Assembly: GCF_000369405.1 (NCBI RefSeq)
Contig: NZ_KB850002.1
Span: 1-64,000 of the forward strand
Reading direction: 5' to 3'
Source of the DNA: Acinetobacter sp. ANC 3929
GTDB lineage: Bacteria > Pseudomonadota > Gammaproteobacteria > Pseudomonadales > Moraxellaceae
Length of the DNA: 64,000 nt
Notes under the pieces: model-generated
What the model saw: only the letters and a program-made list of their open reading frames with translations
Databases searched by the model: none
Told to the model about the DNA's origin: nothing
Shown: piece by piece, positions 43,409-52,247 of the stretch
Layout of the letters: each line of letters begins with the position of its first letter
How positions within the stretch are numbered: position 1 is the first letter of the stretch
Made by a program: the position numbers and the translations under genes

Positions 43409-44697
43409 ATCCAGAACCATCGGTTTATCACAAGCGTCGTCATGCTGCCCGTACGACTGACGAATATCTTTTTCATCAGTTAGTGCCGTATCTCGGTAAT
43501 AAGCGTCGACTGCTTCATCTGATTCTAGAAGCGCTTGAGATTACAGGGACGCTGAACAGCAAGAAAAAGAACCCACCGATTTTTGCTGATTTCTTTGCGG
43601 GGAGTGGCGTGGTCTCTCGTTTAGCCCGTCAAAATGGTTATCGCGTGATTGCCAATGATTGGGAACCGTATAGTCATGCACTGAACAATGCGATTTTGGC
43701 TTGTGTTGATGCGCCTGCCTTTAAGGAGTTAGGTGGCTATCAGAAAGCAATTGATTATCTGAATCGCTTACCTGAAGTTAAAGGTTGGGTCACGCACAAT
43801 CTCTGCCCACGTAATGATGATGTGTATGATCCTGCCCGTGATCGCCTGTTCTTCAAACGCCGTAATGGTATGCGTATTGATGCGATTCGTCAGCAGATTG
43901 CCACTTGGCAAGCACAGGGGGCAATTAATGATGTGGAAATGAGTGCTCTATTGGCACCATTACTCTATTCCGCAAGTTTCGTCAGTAACACCAGTGGTGT
44001 ATTTAAAAGTTTCCACCAAGGTTGGGGCGGACGTACCCAAACAGCGCTGGAACGGATTGAATCGTTATTGTGGCTGACACCCAGTCGTTTTTGTGAGATT
44101 GGGGATACTAAACGTCCAGCTGCTGAAATGTGGTGTGTAGATGCACAGCACTTGGCCAATCAGATGAGTGGTTTCGAAGTGGATGTCGCTTATTTGGATC
44201 CGCCTTATAATCAGCATGCTTATAGCAGTAATTACCATGTTCTTAATGCATTGACCTTATGGGATCAAGTGGACTTGCCTTCACCAGATACCAAAGGATT
44301 TAAAAGTGGTATTGATCGAGCTTGGCGTAAAGAGCGTCCAAGTCCTTATAACTCATCTAAATATGCTAAAGAAGCGTATGAGAAGTTATTGGAAACGATT
44401 AATGCGCGTTATATTTTGACCAGTTACTCGACTGATGGAAATATTGAACCGAAAGATTTGCTGACGGCTAATTTAAAACGCGGCAAAGTCACATTATTGA
44501 CCCAAGACGTTCCGCGTTATCGAGTGAGTAAACAACGTCAGTCTGAACGTGCTCGTGTACTTGAGTTTATTGTGATCACGGATACGCATGCTAAGTCAGG
44601 GCCACCGTTACGACAGCTTTTGGGGCAGTTATACCATTTCGCTGAATTGGGCGGTGTAGATACAACAGGAAACAGTACCCAACTGGCACTTTGGTAA
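43405..44697 (+). CDS. DNA adenine methyltransferase coupled to ribD
   Basis: A 430-residue N6-adenine methyltransferase of the D12/alpha type. Motif I (SAM binding) is ADFFAGSGVVSRLA (residues ~52-65), an N-terminal LGNKRRLL is the pre-motif-I element, and the catalytic motif IV is YLDPPYNQHAYSSNYH (~262-277). There is no restriction endonuclease nearby, so it is an orphan methylase. From memory, A. baumannii ATCC 17978 has A1S_0222 (AamA, reported as GAATTC-specific) in the same neighbourhood, 14 genes before gacA (A1S_0236). This gene is probably its ortholog; specificity is not visible in the sequence. It overlaps ribD by four bases. A terminator follows at 44708. Confidence 0.85.
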   Translation: MNPEPSVYHKRRHAARTTDEYLFHQLVPYLGNKRRLLHLILEALEITGTLNSKKKNPPIFADFFAGSGVVSRLARQNGYRVIANDWEPYSHALNNAILACVDAPAFKELGGYQKAIDYLNRLPEVKGWVTHNLCPRNDDVYDPARDRLFFKRRNGMRIDAIRQQIATWQAQGAINDVEMSALLAPLLYSASFVSNTSGVFKSFHQGWGGRTQTALERIESLLWLTPSRFCEIGDTKRPAAEMWCVDAQHLANQMSGFEVDVAYLDPPYNQHAYSSNYHVLNALTLWDQVDLPSPDTKGFKSGIDRAWRKERPSPYNSSKYAKEAYEKLLETINARYILTSYSTDGNIEPKDLLTANLKRGKVTLLTQDVPRYRVSKQRQSERARVLEFIVITDTHAKSGPPLRQLLGQLYHFAELGGVDTTGNSTQLALW

Positions 44698-44707
44698 GAT
44701 AAAACAG

Positions 44708-44737
44708 ACACCACTTTGGTAACAAAGTGGTGTTTTT
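44708..44737 (+). terminator. Terminator after the adenine methylase gene
   Basis: ACACCACTTTG (44708-44718) pairs with CAAAGTGGTGT (44723-44733) around GTAA, then T5. Confidence 0.92.
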
Positions 44738-45093
44738 GTATCCAAATTTTAGGGGATATCGGTTAATTAGATTAATACGATCGTTTTGAAAGATAAATCT
44801 ATGTTTTTATAGTAAATTTCTATCATTTTTTAATTGGTTTATACATGCTAAGTCATGCATTAAAACTAGATGATATAAAATGATTATTTAAAAATAATAA
44901 TGTAAAACATATAATTAAAATCATTAAACCCTCTGTTTTTATAGTCATATTCATTGAATATAAGTGTGGAAATACTTTAACCAATCGTTCAAATTTTTAC
45001 CAAATGATATTGACCGTATCTGAAAATAACTATAGTTTGCCGAGCTTAATTTAGGGTCTTGCCTATTAGCAGCGATGACCAAGAGAGGTTGTT
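44738..45093. other. Gene-free AT-rich stretch before the glycerol channel gene
   Basis: No ORF or convincing element. Very AT-rich; the aquaporin promoter must lie near 45000-45060. A possible GAGAGG ribosome binding site sits just before 45094. Confidence 0.5.
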
Positions 45094-45933
45094 ATGAGTC
45101 GCTCGGAACCCACCTTATTGGGGCAATGCGTAGCTGAATTTTTTGCTACTGCAATTTTTTTATCATTTGGTATTGGTGTGGTGGCTGCGCTGAAGCTTGC
45201 AGGTGCAAGTTTAGGTCTGTGGGAAATTAGTATCGTATGGGGTTTGGCGGTTGCTTTGGCAGTGTATTTATCTGCTGGCATTTCAGGGGCTCATCTTAAC
45301 CCCGCAGTAACCATCGCTTTGGCACTCTTTGCAGGATTTGATAAGCGTAAAGTCCCTTTCTATATCATTGCCCAAGTCGCAGGGGCTGCGACGGGTGCAC
45401 TGCTGGTATATGGGTTATATAGCAATTTATTTGTGGATTATGAACAGACGCATCACATGGTACGTGGCAGTGTAGAAAGTCTGGAACTGGCGGGGATATT
45501 CTCAACTTATCCGCATCATCTGTTATCGCTTGGTCAGGCTTTTATGGTAGAAATGTTTATCACCATGTTATTGCTCTGGCTCATTATGGCGATTGGGGAT
45601 GACAGCAATGGTTTACCGCGAGGGGCTTTAGCACCGATTCTGGTGGGTTTGCTGGTTGCAGTGATTGGTGCGTCTTTTGGCCCATTGACTGGTTTTGCCA
45701 TGAACCCTGCACGTGATTTTGGTCCAAAAATCGTGGCTTATTTTTCGGGTTGGGGACCTGTTGCCTTTACAGGTGGCCGTGATATTCCTTATTTCATCGT
45801 ACCAATTATTGCACCTATCGTTGGTGCTTGCTTAGGTGTACTTGGCTATAAATTATTCTTTAGCCATTTCTTGGTTAAGAATCAGGTTGCAGCTAAAGAG
45901 ACGGCAGATCAGCAAGTGTCTGAAATGCAATAA
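45094..45933 (+). CDS. glpF: MIP family channel (GlpF/aquaporin type)
   Basis: A 279-residue major intrinsic protein. The two pore NPA motifs are AHLNPAVTIALA (~residues 67-78) and FAMNPARDFGP (~201-211), with the aromatic/Arg filter Arg after the second (NPARD). Six helices. The longer loop around NPARDFGPK with Asp after Arg is typical of glycerol facilitators rather than pure water channels, hence glpF is a likely but not certain name. No glpK or glpD is adjacent. The 160 bases to ribE contain a weak hairpin at about 45960-45990. Confidence 0.88.
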   Translation: MSRSEPTLLGQCVAEFFATAIFLSFGIGVVAALKLAGASLGLWEISIVWGLAVALAVYLSAGISGAHLNPAVTIALALFAGFDKRKVPFYIIAQVAGAATGALLVYGLYSNLFVDYEQTHHMVRGSVESLELAGIFSTYPHHLLSLGQAFMVEMFITMLLLWLIMAIGDDSNGLPRGALAPILVGLLVAVIGASFGPLTGFAMNPARDFGPKIVAYFSGWGPVAFTGGRDIPYFIVPIIAPIVGACLGVLGYKLFFSHFLVKNQVAAKETADQQVSEMQ

Positions 45934-46093
45934 ATGCATGATTTAATAAATTATAGAAAGAGGGTGGTCAGTTGATCCCCCTTTTTTATTTGCGGGCATT
46001 TGAACTGCCGATGCCTTGTTATCTAAAGTTCTTTGCTTTAAGGTATCTTATTTACTGTGGCACGTACTGCAATAAAGGTAGGTTAAAACTCCC

Positions 46094-46753
46094 ATGTTTA
46101 CAGGCATTATTGAAAGTTTAGGTAAGGTTGAAAGCCTACAAAGTGTAGGTGGCGATATTCGTTTACGTATCCAGACTGATTTGGATATGTCCGATGTGCA
46201 TCTAGGTGACTCGATTGCGACCAATGGAATCTGCCTAACTGTGATCGAATGGGGTGGAAACTGGTACGCTGCAGATGTATCGCGTGAAAGCTTAAACCGT
46301 ACCACATTGGGGCAGTGGAAAGTGGGTCAAGCAGTAAACGTAGAAAAAGCGATGCTACCGACCACACGATTTGGCGGTCATATTGTCAGTGGACATGTTG
46401 ATGGTTTAGGTGAAATTACGGTGGTTCGTCAAGATGCACGTTCTTTGTATTTTGAAGTGACAGCACCGCCTGAATTGGCAAAATACTTGGCAGAAAAAGG
46501 CTCAGTCACTGTCGATGGCATTAGTCTGACCATTAATCATTTACGTGGCAATATTTTAAGCTTGAATTTGATTCCGCATACCGCTGAGCGTACCAATATT
46601 GGGACTTGGCAAGTGGGAAGCAAGGTAAATTTAGAAGTTGATGTGTTGGCGCGTTATATCGAGCGTTTGTTATTGGGCGATAAAGCTGCGGAACAGAAAA
46701 CTGAATCAAATCTCAGCATGGCGTTTTTAGCGGAAAATGGTTTCTTGAAATAA
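46094..46753 (+). CDS. ribE: Riboflavin synthase alpha chain
   Basis: A 219-residue enzyme with two lumazine-binding repeats, MFTGIIESLGKVESL (repeat 1 start) and FGGHIVSGHVDGLGEITVV (repeat 2, at about residue 95). It converts two 6,7-dimethyl-8-ribityllumazine molecules to riboflavin and its pyrimidine precursor. The C-terminal helix ~190-215 forms the trimer contact. No FMN riboswitch signature was found upstream, although ribE/ribB leaders elsewhere carry one. It ends at a bidirectional terminator. Confidence 0.95.
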   Translation: MFTGIIESLGKVESLQSVGGDIRLRIQTDLDMSDVHLGDSIATNGICLTVIEWGGNWYAADVSRESLNRTTLGQWKVGQAVNVEKAMLPTTRFGGHIVSGHVDGLGEITVVRQDARSLYFEVTAPPELAKYLAEKGSVTVDGISLTINHLRGNILSLNLIPHTAERTNIGTWQVGSKVNLEVDVLARYIERLLLGDKAAEQKTESNLSMAFLAENGFLK

Positions 46754-46765
46754 AATATTCCGTAT

Positions 46766-46793
46766 AAAAAAGCCCAGTTCACTGGGCTTTTTT
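46766..46793. terminator. Bidirectional terminator after ribE
   Basis: AGCCCAGT (46771-46778) pairs with ACTGGGCT (46781-46788), flanked by A and T runs. Confidence 0.92.
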
Positions 46794-46794
46794 A

Positions 46795-47421
46795 TTACTT
46801 CTCGTCTGAGAATTCACTATTTTTCAGAATGTAATCAATTTCATCTTGTGCGAGTGCATGTAATTTGGCGCGGAACACAGTTACAGCTTGCTCAATTAAA
46901 CCTTCTGCTTCTAATTCAAGTCGGACACGGACGCTTTCAAGTTCAGACAAAATCTGTTGATCATCAATCACAACACGTTGAGCTTGTGCATAATCGATAC
47001 TTGGCTGTTCAGGATTGGTTTGATAGCGCTCAGTTTGCTGTGCGATTTCCTGATCAATATGGCCACGTAAGGCAAGCAGGTTTTCGGTTTGTTGTTCAAA
47101 TTGACGTGCCTCATCAGCTTGCAGTTGCGCTGCATATGCTGCTTCGGCTGCACGCTTCTCTTCCAAAGCTTTTTCCAAAGCCAGTTGTTTACGAATACGA
47201 GCTTGTTCAATCAATTCAGCTTTTAAGTCGGCATAAGCTTGATCAATCCGTTGTTGAGAAAGCTGTTGAGCATTCTCTTCATGCTGCATCCACGTCTGAG
47301 TTAATGTTTGTGGTAACAATAGATCACAGATACGTGATAAATCATCCTGATACGTCTGACGAACGGTCTCAGGTGCATTTAACCAACGTTTTTTAAAGTC
47401 CTGACCTACATTTAATGCCAC
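46795..47421 (-). CDS. Hypothetical coiled-coil protein downstream of holC
   Basis: A 208-residue soluble protein with no domain that I recognise. It is dominated by alpha helix: charged Glu/Gln/Arg-rich segments (about residues 45-115, LSQQRIDQAYADLKAELIEQARIRKQLALEKALEEKRAAEAAYAAQL) predict a coiled coil, and 150-200 forms another. It is the last gene of the pepA-holC unit. In most gammaproteobacteria valS follows holC, so this arrangement is different here. Function is unknown; possibly a structural or cell-division-linked scaffold, but nothing supports that directly. Confidence 0.75.
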   Translation of the reverse strand: MALNVGQDFKKRWLNAPETVRQTYQDDLSRICDLLLPQTLTQTWMQHEENAQQLSQQRIDQAYADLKAELIEQARIRKQLALEKALEEKRAAEAAYAAQLQADEARQFEQQTENLLALRGHIDQEIAQQTERYQTNPEQPSIDYAQAQRVVIDDQQILSELESVRVRLELEAEGLIEQAVTVFRAKLHALAQDEIDYILKNSEFSDEK

Positions 47422-47456
47422 AAGACACTCCTCTAATGATGCTGTTTATTGCCGAT

Positions 47457-47864
47457 TTATAATTTAAATGTTCGAGGTTCAATGCCCAAACGACGATACA
47501 TTTTAAATTTTTCACGCCCGATCTGTTTTGCCGTTTCATTATTTTCAATAATCTCGATAATGTGGCGAAAATCTTGAGTTTGTTCAAGTGCATGATTGTT
47601 AAAATTAAACACGATCCAATCATTTGATGGGGGTAATTCTGCTGAAATACACACAGGACTATTCGGCTGATCGATGCCATGTGGAATAAAACTGAGTGGA
47701 TCAAAGTTCCAAAGTTTCTCGTCTAACTCAGTTTGTTGCTCTGAATCAGCGCAATACCACCAAATATGTGGATGCTGATTCAGAATCTTACGACATAAAC
47801 GGCAAGCACTTTCAACTTGCCGTTCGGTACTATTTTCAAATAGATAAAAGCTGATTTGTGGCAT
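47457..47864 (-). CDS. holC: DNA polymerase III chi subunit
   Basis: A 135-residue chi subunit of the clamp-loader complex, linking it to single-stranded-DNA-binding protein. The family core is visible: PQISFYLFENSTERQVESACRLCRKILNQHPHIWWYCADSEQQTELDEKLWNFDPLSFIPHG, followed by PVCISAELPPSNDWIVFNFNN. It starts 3 bases after pepA stops, as usual for pepA-holC. Together with the downstream coiled-coil gene it is part of one transcript. Confidence 0.9.
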   Translation of the reverse strand: MPQISFYLFENSTERQVESACRLCRKILNQHPHIWWYCADSEQQTELDEKLWNFDPLSFIPHGIDQPNSPVCISAELPPSNDWIVFNFNNHALEQTQDFRHIIEIIENNETAKQIGREKFKMYRRLGIEPRTFKL

Positions 47865-47867
47865 GTT

Positions 47868-49316
47868 TTAGTTTTTCGTTTCAGCACGATTTGCTAAAAA
47901 TTGCATCAATAACGGTACTGGACGGCCCGTTGCACCTTTGGCTGCACCAGATAACCACGCCGTACCTGCCACATCAAGATGTGCCCAACGATAGTCGCGC
48001 GTGAAACGTTCGAGGAAACATGCCGCAGTAATTGCACCACCGTATGGGCCACCAATGTTGGCAATATCGGCAAAAGGAGAGTCGAGTAATTCTTGATACT
48101 CTTCCATCACAGGCATACGCCATACGCGATCAAGCGATTGCTCACCTGCCTGTTGTAGATCTTGGGCAAGTTCATCATCTGGTGTAAATAAGCCACTGAC
48201 CACTTTACCCAGTGCAACCACACAAGCACCAGTCAGCGTCGCAATATCAATCACCAGCGCAGGGTTAAAGCGTTTGATATAGGTTAATGTGTCACACAAC
48301 ACCAAACGACCTTCTGCATCGGTATTCAAAATCTCAACAGTTTGACCACTCATGGTGGTGACGATATCGCCCGGACGGGTGGCATGACCAGATGGCATAT
48401 TTTCTGCTGCTGCAATCGCACCGACCACATGAATCGGCAGTTGAGCTTCACAGAGTGCCTGAATGGTTCCAAGAACAGAAGCTGCACCACACATATCAAA
48501 TTTCATTTCATCCATGCCTAGGCCTGGTTTTAATGAAATACCACCTGTATCAAAGGTTACGCCTTTGCCTACCAGCACAACAGGTGCTTGATCTACTTTG
48601 GCATTGTATTCAAGTGTGATAATACGGCCTGGACGGTCAGAACCTTTGCTGACTGCAAGGAAGGCATACATGCCCAAGTCAGCCATTTGCTGTTCATCCA
48701 GCACCGTAACTTTTAAAAGTTCTGGATATTCTGCTGCAAGTGCAATTGCTTGATCAGCCAAATATTCAGGGAAGCAAATATTGCCTGGACGGTTGCCAAG
48801 ATCACGCGCATAGTTCTGGCCTGATTGCACCGCATGAATCAAATTCAGCTGCGCATCATCTAAAGTGGTCTGCTTGGCAACGAGATGGATTGTTTCTAAC
48901 ACAAATTCATTTTTCTTCGATTTAAACTCATCATAACCATATGCTGCTTGCGTTAGGCTCAAGGCAAATAAAGCATGCAAATCACTTGGTAATGCAGACA
49001 GATCAACCGTAATTTGTGTAAATTTATTTTGTGATGATTTGATAATGCTTTGTGCAAGTTTTGCTAATTTTGTGGCCTTTAACTCGGCACTTTTTCCAAG
49101 TCCTAACAATTGGGCATTGGCTTGAACAGAAACATTTGCAATTAAAGCCAAGCTTTCATTAAAACCTGCTTTGAATTGTGTTGCGTTAAGCACTTCTTCT
49201 AGGTGATTGATTTGATATGTATTTAAGTTCTGTTGTAATTGTTCTGAATCAACCAAAATCCACAAAGATTCGCTAGACGCCTGAGTGGGGAATGCGTTAT
49301 GAAGGGTAAATTTCAT
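47868..49316 (-). CDS. pepA: Leucyl aminopeptidase
   Basis: A 482-residue M17 metallopeptidase. The conserved NTDAEGRLVLCD (residues ~324-335) supplies the metal ligands Asp and Glu and the catalytic Arg, and VLVGKGVTFDTGGISLKPG (with Lys and Asp) marks the second metal-binding block. It removes N-terminal residues, preferring Leu. In E. coli PepA also binds DNA in Xer recombination; whether this protein does is unknown. The N terminus starts MKFTLHNAF; the longer ORF begins 27 residues earlier inside the divergent promoter gap. Confidence 0.95.
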   Translation of the reverse strand: MKFTLHNAFPTQASSESLWILVDSEQLQQNLNTYQINHLEEVLNATQFKAGFNESLALIANVSVQANAQLLGLGKSAELKATKLAKLAQSIIKSSQNKFTQITVDLSALPSDLHALFALSLTQAAYGYDEFKSKKNEFVLETIHLVAKQTTLDDAQLNLIHAVQSGQNYARDLGNRPGNICFPEYLADQAIALAAEYPELLKVTVLDEQQMADLGMYAFLAVSKGSDRPGRIITLEYNAKVDQAPVVLVGKGVTFDTGGISLKPGLGMDEMKFDMCGAASVLGTIQALCEAQLPIHVVGAIAAAENMPSGHATRPGDIVTTMSGQTVEILNTDAEGRLVLCDTLTYIKRFNPALVIDIATLTGACVVALGKVVSGLFTPDDELAQDLQQAGEQSLDRVWRMPVMEEYQELLDSPFADIANIGGPYGGAITAACFLERFTRDYRWAHLDVAGTAWLSGAAKGATGRPVPLLMQFLANRAETKN

Positions 49317-49470
49317 TGTTTGTATGGAACCTGATGAGTGAAAAAGAAAGATAAGTCCATTAAACACTTTCGGATATGAGGTTGCAATCCGCAACAAGCG
49401 ATAGGTTTTATATTTTTAACATTCGGGTAAACTAGCGTTACCTTCGATTAGGCTTTTTGGAAGTATTACT

Positions 49471-50571
49471 TTGATTATTCGGCGTTATCTCGTCAAACAA
49501 GTGGTTTCGACATCACTCGTCGTCATTGGTTTATTAACCCTGATTATGATGGGTGGTCGTTTAATCAAATATTTTGGCGTGGCAGCTCAAGGTCGTTTGG
49601 ATGCAGGTATTTTATTTAGCATCATCGGTTACCGTTTGCCCGAGTTTTTAACCCTGATTCTTCCTTTAGGTTTCTTTATTGCATTGATGCTGGTGTTTGG
49701 TCGTCTCTACGTCGATCATGAAATGGCAGTTTTAAATGGTAGTGGTGTGAGTCGAAACCAATTGGCACGACTATTATTACCTATGACCTTGGTTTATTTA
49801 GTGGTACAAACCTGTTTAATGCTTTGGATGGGGCCGTGGGGCTTACGTGAATTTGAAAAACTAACAAGTGCACAAGCAGTACGTACAGGCTTTGATCTTG
49901 TCCGTCCAAAGGAATTCATTTCTTCAGGACCATTTACCATTTATGCGGGTTCGCTGTCTGAAGACCGTAAAAACCTAAAAGACATTTTCTTCTATCAAAA
50001 AGCTGACCAAGAAGGCAAGCCAGATGTCATGATCTTGGCAAAGGAAGCAACGCGTGTTGAAGTGGAAAATGACACAGCAAATGTGGTGGATTTAGTCCAA
50101 GGTCGTCGCTACGAACTTTATCCAAATCAACCGCGTTATACCCAAGCGGAGTTTCAATCTTATCGACTACGTTTGGAAAATGATAAAGATGTGAAGTTTG
50201 AAAGCGGTGATGTAGAAGCTTTGTCGATGTCTAAGCTTTGGCAGCAACGAGATGATTCTGTGGTACGTAGTGAGTTGGGTTGGCGGATCTTTGGGCCATT
50301 TATCATTATTGTGGGCTTAATGTTGGCGGTAGCATTGTCGGAAGTGAGTCCGCGTCAAGGGCGTTATTATCGTCTGATTCCAGCAATCTTTATTTTTGCC
50401 AGCCTCATTGTTTTACTGATTGCGATTAAAACTCGAGTCAGTAAAGACGAATTGGGCCTTTGGGCTTATCCAATTGTGCTACTGATTTATGCTATTGCTG
50501 CCGCAATTTTTGCACGTAAACAGAAGCTAGCGCCTAAAATTAAGAAAAGTATTCAGCGAGTGGGGTTGTAA
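49471..50571 (+). CDS. lptF: LPS export permease LptF
   Basis: A 366-residue inner membrane permease of the LptBFG complex. Three N-terminal helices, a periplasmic beta-jellyroll (about residues 130-250), and three C-terminal helices. MIIRRYLVKQVVSTSLVVIGLLTLIMMGGRLIKY is the family start, and the coding sequence uses TTG (49471) with GGAAG upstream. It works with LptG, LptB and LptC to move lipopolysaccharide out of the inner membrane. It overlaps lptG by one base. The gene is divergent from pepA. Confidence 0.93.
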   Translation: MIIRRYLVKQVVSTSLVVIGLLTLIMMGGRLIKYFGVAAQGRLDAGILFSIIGYRLPEFLTLILPLGFFIALMLVFGRLYVDHEMAVLNGSGVSRNQLARLLLPMTLVYLVVQTCLMLWMGPWGLREFEKLTSAQAVRTGFDLVRPKEFISSGPFTIYAGSLSEDRKNLKDIFFYQKADQEGKPDVMILAKEATRVEVENDTANVVDLVQGRRYELYPNQPRYTQAEFQSYRLRLENDKDVKFESGDVEALSMSKLWQQRDDSVVRSELGWRIFGPFIIIVGLMLAVALSEVSPRQGRYYRLIPAIFIFASLIVLLIAIKTRVSKDELGLWAYPIVLLIYAIAAAIFARKQKLAPKIKKSIQRVGL

Positions 50572-51641
50572 TGTTAGCACGTCGAATAGTCGCCAAACAT
50601 GTGACAAAAACCACAATACTAGCAATGCTAGGAACAACGTTAGTATTATCTTTTCTACAAGTTTTATTTACCTATTTGGGTGAATTAGGGGCATTGAAAC
50701 CGAATTATAATGCATGGCAGGCTTTTCTCTATGTCATGTGGGGTGCACCTCGTTATTTATACGAAATCTTACCCGTTGCTGCATTGATTGGTTCAGTTTT
50801 GGGCTTAGGGGCATTGGCCTCGAATAGTGAATTGATTGTGATGCGCTCCGTCGGGATCAGCCTCTGGCGGATCGTCGGTTGGGTGATGCGTGCAGCTCTG
50901 TTATTGATTGTTTTGTCTTTTGTACTCAGTGAATGGGTCATTCCATATACCAATGAAAAAGCACAAAGTATTAAAAAACAACGTAGTGTCGCAGCTTTAG
51001 GGGAAGTAAAAGGCTATTGGTCACGTGAAGGGCAGCGTTTTATTTATATTGATTATGCCAACTCAAAAGGCCAACTTCGCAATATTCAAGTGATTGATTT
51101 TGATAAGGACTATCGGTTGCAGTCTTTTGTGAATGCTGAAAAAGGTCAGTTCATCAAAGATGGGCAGTGGACATTAGAGCAATCACATCAAGTCGATTTG
51201 CTGGCGCAGGGCAATGCCATTAAAACTGATCACGATCAACAAGCATTGGGTTTGGCACTGCAGCCGAAATATGTGCATATGGTGACCTTAGATCCTGAAG
51301 ATTTATCGCCAAGTCAACTGATCAGCTTTATGCGTTATATGGATGAATATAGTCAGGTGCCGAAGACTTATGAACTGGCATTTTGGCAGAAGGTTACGTC
51401 TCCATTTTCGTTGATTACTCTGGTCTTGATTGCGTGCTCATTTATCTTTGGTCCACTGCGCCAACAGTCGATGGGCTTCCGGTTAGTGATCGCACTATTT
51501 ACAGGGCTTGGCTTTTTCTACTTACAAGATTTCTTGGGTTATGCGAGTCTGGTCTATGCACCCTCTCCAGCATGGTTTGTGCTATTACCTGTCGTGCTGA
51601 TCTTTATGGTGGGTAGTTATTTATTGTATCGGGCGCGATAG
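50571..51641 (+). CDS. lptG: LPS export permease LptG
   Basis: A 356-residue partner of LptF with the same topology: MLARRIVAKHVTKTTILAMLGTTLVLSFLQVLFTYLGELGALKPNYN at the N terminus, jellyroll domain ~145-250, three C-terminal helices. It starts in TAATG, the lptF stop, and so is translationally coupled. The C-terminal helices contain GFRLVIALFTGLGFFYLQDFLGY. It forms the LptBFG transporter with lptB elsewhere. Confidence 0.94.
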   Translation: MLARRIVAKHVTKTTILAMLGTTLVLSFLQVLFTYLGELGALKPNYNAWQAFLYVMWGAPRYLYEILPVAALIGSVLGLGALASNSELIVMRSVGISLWRIVGWVMRAALLLIVLSFVLSEWVIPYTNEKAQSIKKQRSVAALGEVKGYWSREGQRFIYIDYANSKGQLRNIQVIDFDKDYRLQSFVNAEKGQFIKDGQWTLEQSHQVDLLAQGNAIKTDHDQQALGLALQPKYVHMVTLDPEDLSPSQLISFMRYMDEYSQVPKTYELAFWQKVTSPFSLITLVLIACSFIFGPLRQQSMGFRLVIALFTGLGFFYLQDFLGYASLVYAPSPAWFVLLPVVLIFMVGSYLLYRAR

Positions 51642-51659
51642 AGATAAAATAGGAATTCC

Positions 51660-52136
51660 ATGAAAATAAAAATTATTTCTGGAGGACAAACTGGGGTTGA
51701 TAGAGGTGCGTTAGATGCAGCTCTATCTGTCGGGGCTCCATGTGGTGGTTGGTGTCCAGAGGGCCGAATGGCTGAAGATGGTGTTATCCCAGACCGTTAC
51801 CCATTAAGTATCTTGGAAAATAGTGGTTATAGAAAAAGAACTAAACAGAATGTTCAGGATAGTGATGCAACGATTATTATCTATTTTGATTATATTTTCG
51901 CTAAAGGTGGTACTGAATTAACACTATTAGAATGTATTAAAGCTAAGAAACCTTATTTGTTGATTGATGGAAGTGAGTTGTCGGTTGCTCGTGCAGCAGA
52001 ACGAGTTTATTTGTTTTATGAGAAAAATAAGATATTAACCCTTAATGTTGCTGGTCCTAAGGGATCTAGTTTACCTCAAGCAAAGCCTTATACAGAGCAA
52101 GTGATTACGTCGGTATTAAAACGAATAATAGATTAA
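51660..52136 (+). CDS. Putative molybdenum carrier protein
   Basis: A 158-residue protein of the MoCo carrier (TOG/LOG-like Rossmann) family. The N-terminal binding loop ISGGQTGVDRGALDAAL (residues 6-22), GGWCPEGRMAEDG and the second DATIIIYFD, GGTELTLLECI motif fit the family, whose members bind molybdenum cofactor or a related nucleotide-like ligand. It interrupts the usual lptG-gpmI context, 18 bases after lptG. The gene is richer in A/T and AGA Arg codons than its neighbours, suggesting more recent arrival. Confidence 0.85.
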   Translation: MKIKIISGGQTGVDRGALDAALSVGAPCGGWCPEGRMAEDGVIPDRYPLSILENSGYRKRTKQNVQDSDATIIIYFDYIFAKGGTELTLLECIKAKKPYLLIDGSELSVARAAERVYLFYEKNKILTLNVAGPKGSSLPQAKPYTEQVITSVLKRIID

Positions 52137-52247
52137 GTTATTTCTCGATGATTTCGATTCATGAAAGCCATCAGTCTGGTCATGGAGAATTTGATGAAAT
52201 TTCGGTAAAATATGCCGATCAAATGATCGACAAAAAGAGAGTCCATT

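Noticed and set aside
46059..46077. TGGCACGTACTGCAA before ribE as a sigma-54 promoter
   Set aside because: The TGGCAC is perfect but the spacing to TGC is two bases too short, and there is no nitrogen context.
45934..46093. FMN riboswitch before ribE
   Set aside because: The conserved AGGG and GGTGAAATTCC blocks are absent; the gap is only 160 bases with a weak hairpin.
46848..47396. 182-residue plus-strand ORF opposite the coiled-coil gene
   Set aside because: It is antisense to a helical low-complexity gene, with no ribosome binding site or domain; a composition artefact.
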